Positions 4,955 to 5,487 of a DNA stretch of 5,487 nucleotides are shown piece by piece. Made by a program: the position numbers and the translations under genes. The DNA comes from Elusimicrobiota bacterium (GTDB lineage Bacteria; Elusimicrobiota; Elusimicrobia; UBA1565; UBA9628), in contig JAGWRY010000070.1 of the NCBI GenBank assembly GCA_028869495.1, forward strand, positions 1-5,487, read 5' to 3'. How positions within the stretch are numbered: the first letter of the stretch is position 1; each line of letters begins with the position of its first letter. Under the pieces are notes generated by a model. The model had not been told where the DNA came from. It saw only the letters and a program-made list of their open reading frames with translations, and searched no databases.

Positions 4955-5487
4955 ATGGACAACAAGAATCTCAAGCAGATGGCGATGTGGGGCTTCGGTC
5001 TTCTGGCCCTGCTGATGCTGTTCAACAGCGTGAAGACCCCGGTCGTCGAGAAGGAGATCCCCTACTCGACGTTCAAGCAGAAGCTCAACGACGGCGCGAT
5101 CGACGAGGTCAAGGTGGCCCCGGACATGATCCGCGGCGAGTACCGCGACGACAAGGGCCAGCTGCAGAGCTTCAAGACCTACCCGCTCAACGACCCCGAC
5201 CTGGTCTCCCAGCTCGAGTCGCACAAGGTCAAGAACTTCCAGGGCGAGCCGGACCGCTCGTGGATGTCGGGGGTCCTGCTCAACGTCGGCGGGATCCTGC
5301 TCTTCTTCGTGCTGTGGTGGTTCTTCGTGATCCGCCAGGTCCAGGTCGGCGGCAAGCAGGCGATGTCGTTCGGCCGCACGAAGGCGAAGATGATGGACGA
5401 GAAGAAGGCCAAGAAGACGACCTTCGCCGACGTCGCCGGCTGCGACGAGTCCAAGGAGGAGCTGCAGGAGATCGTGGAGTTCCTCAA
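4955..5487 (+). CDS. ftsH: ATP-dependent zinc metalloprotease FtsH, N-terminal part
   Basis: Only the first 177 residues are inside the window; the AAA+ core and the zinc protease domain lie beyond its end. FtsH is a membrane-anchored hexamer that extracts and degrades membrane and short-lived cytosolic proteins. The short N-terminus is followed by membrane segment 1 (about 9-25, MAMWGFGLLALLMLF), a roughly 80-residue extracytoplasmic domain opening with the family motif EIPYSTFKQKL (34-44), membrane segment 2 (about 105-127, with LLFFVLWWFFVI), then FGRTKAKMM (139-147) and the start of the AAA module, TFADVAGCDESKEELQEIVEFL (156-177). The ATG follows the hpt stop by two bases, so the genes are co-transcribed. 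No good Shine-Dalgarno is seen at normal distance. The nearest, GAGG at 4934-4937, is 17 bases away and can pair with CCTC at 4942-4945. Coupling to hpt translation is likely. Confidence 0.96.
   Translation, partial: MDNKNLKQMAMWGFGLLALLMLFNSVKTPVVEKEIPYSTFKQKLNDGAIDEVKVAPDMIRGEYRDDKGQLQSFKTYPLNDPDLVSQLESHKVKNFQGEPDRSWMSGVLLNVGGILLFFVLWWFFVIRQVQVGGKQAMSFGRTKAKMMDEKKAKKTTFADVAGCDESKEELQEIVEFL

Overview
The window is high-GC bacterial DNA (about 70% G+C by eye) with strong G/C preference at third codon positions. All genes belong to bacterial families, and FtsH, Ddl and an ECF sigma/anti-sigma pair are typical of a free-living bacterium. The phylum cannot be fixed from this sequence. A deep-branching high-GC Gram-negative lineage (Elusimicrobiota- or myxobacteria-like) is only a guess.

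Layout. Positions 1-2315 hold a compact minus-strand gene string, read right to left: a stand-alone receiver (CheY-like) protein, a D-alanine--D-alanine ligase, an ECF-type RNA polymerase sigma factor, and a zinc-finger anti-sigma factor cut by the window edge. The junctions are a GTGA overlap, a 14-base gap and an ATGA overlap, so the four genes are almost certainly one operon. Positions 2328-2763 contain no convincing gene. They hold two related, highly structured inverted-repeat elements of 132 and 140 bp. Positions 2764-4302 (minus) encode a soluble REC-HisKA-HATPase-REC hybrid histidine kinase. Positions 4303-4394 are a divergent promoter region. On the plus strand, hypoxanthine phosphoribosyltransferase (4395-4952) is followed two bases later by the start of ftsH (4955 to the window end), an hpt-ftsH pairing known from many bacteria.

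How the genes may work together. The minus-strand half is regulatory: a hybrid kinase with two receiver domains, a lone receiver one gene further on, and an ECF sigma/anti-sigma switch co-transcribed with a cell-wall precursor enzyme. This suggests envelope-linked signalling, but that is inference from gene order. The plus-strand half is housekeeping (purine salvage and membrane proteolysis).

Two features stand out. First, the two intergenic elements have the same architecture (a perfect 26-bp closing helix, two internal hairpins and a GCTAA segment before the last hairpin), yet their helix sequences differ with pairing kept. That is the pattern expected of a conserved nucleic-acid structure. 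Second, all three genes preceded by a recognisable promoter have the -10 box only 6-11 bases before the start codon and no clear Shine-Dalgarno at that start, which predicts leaderless or nearly leaderless mRNAs.
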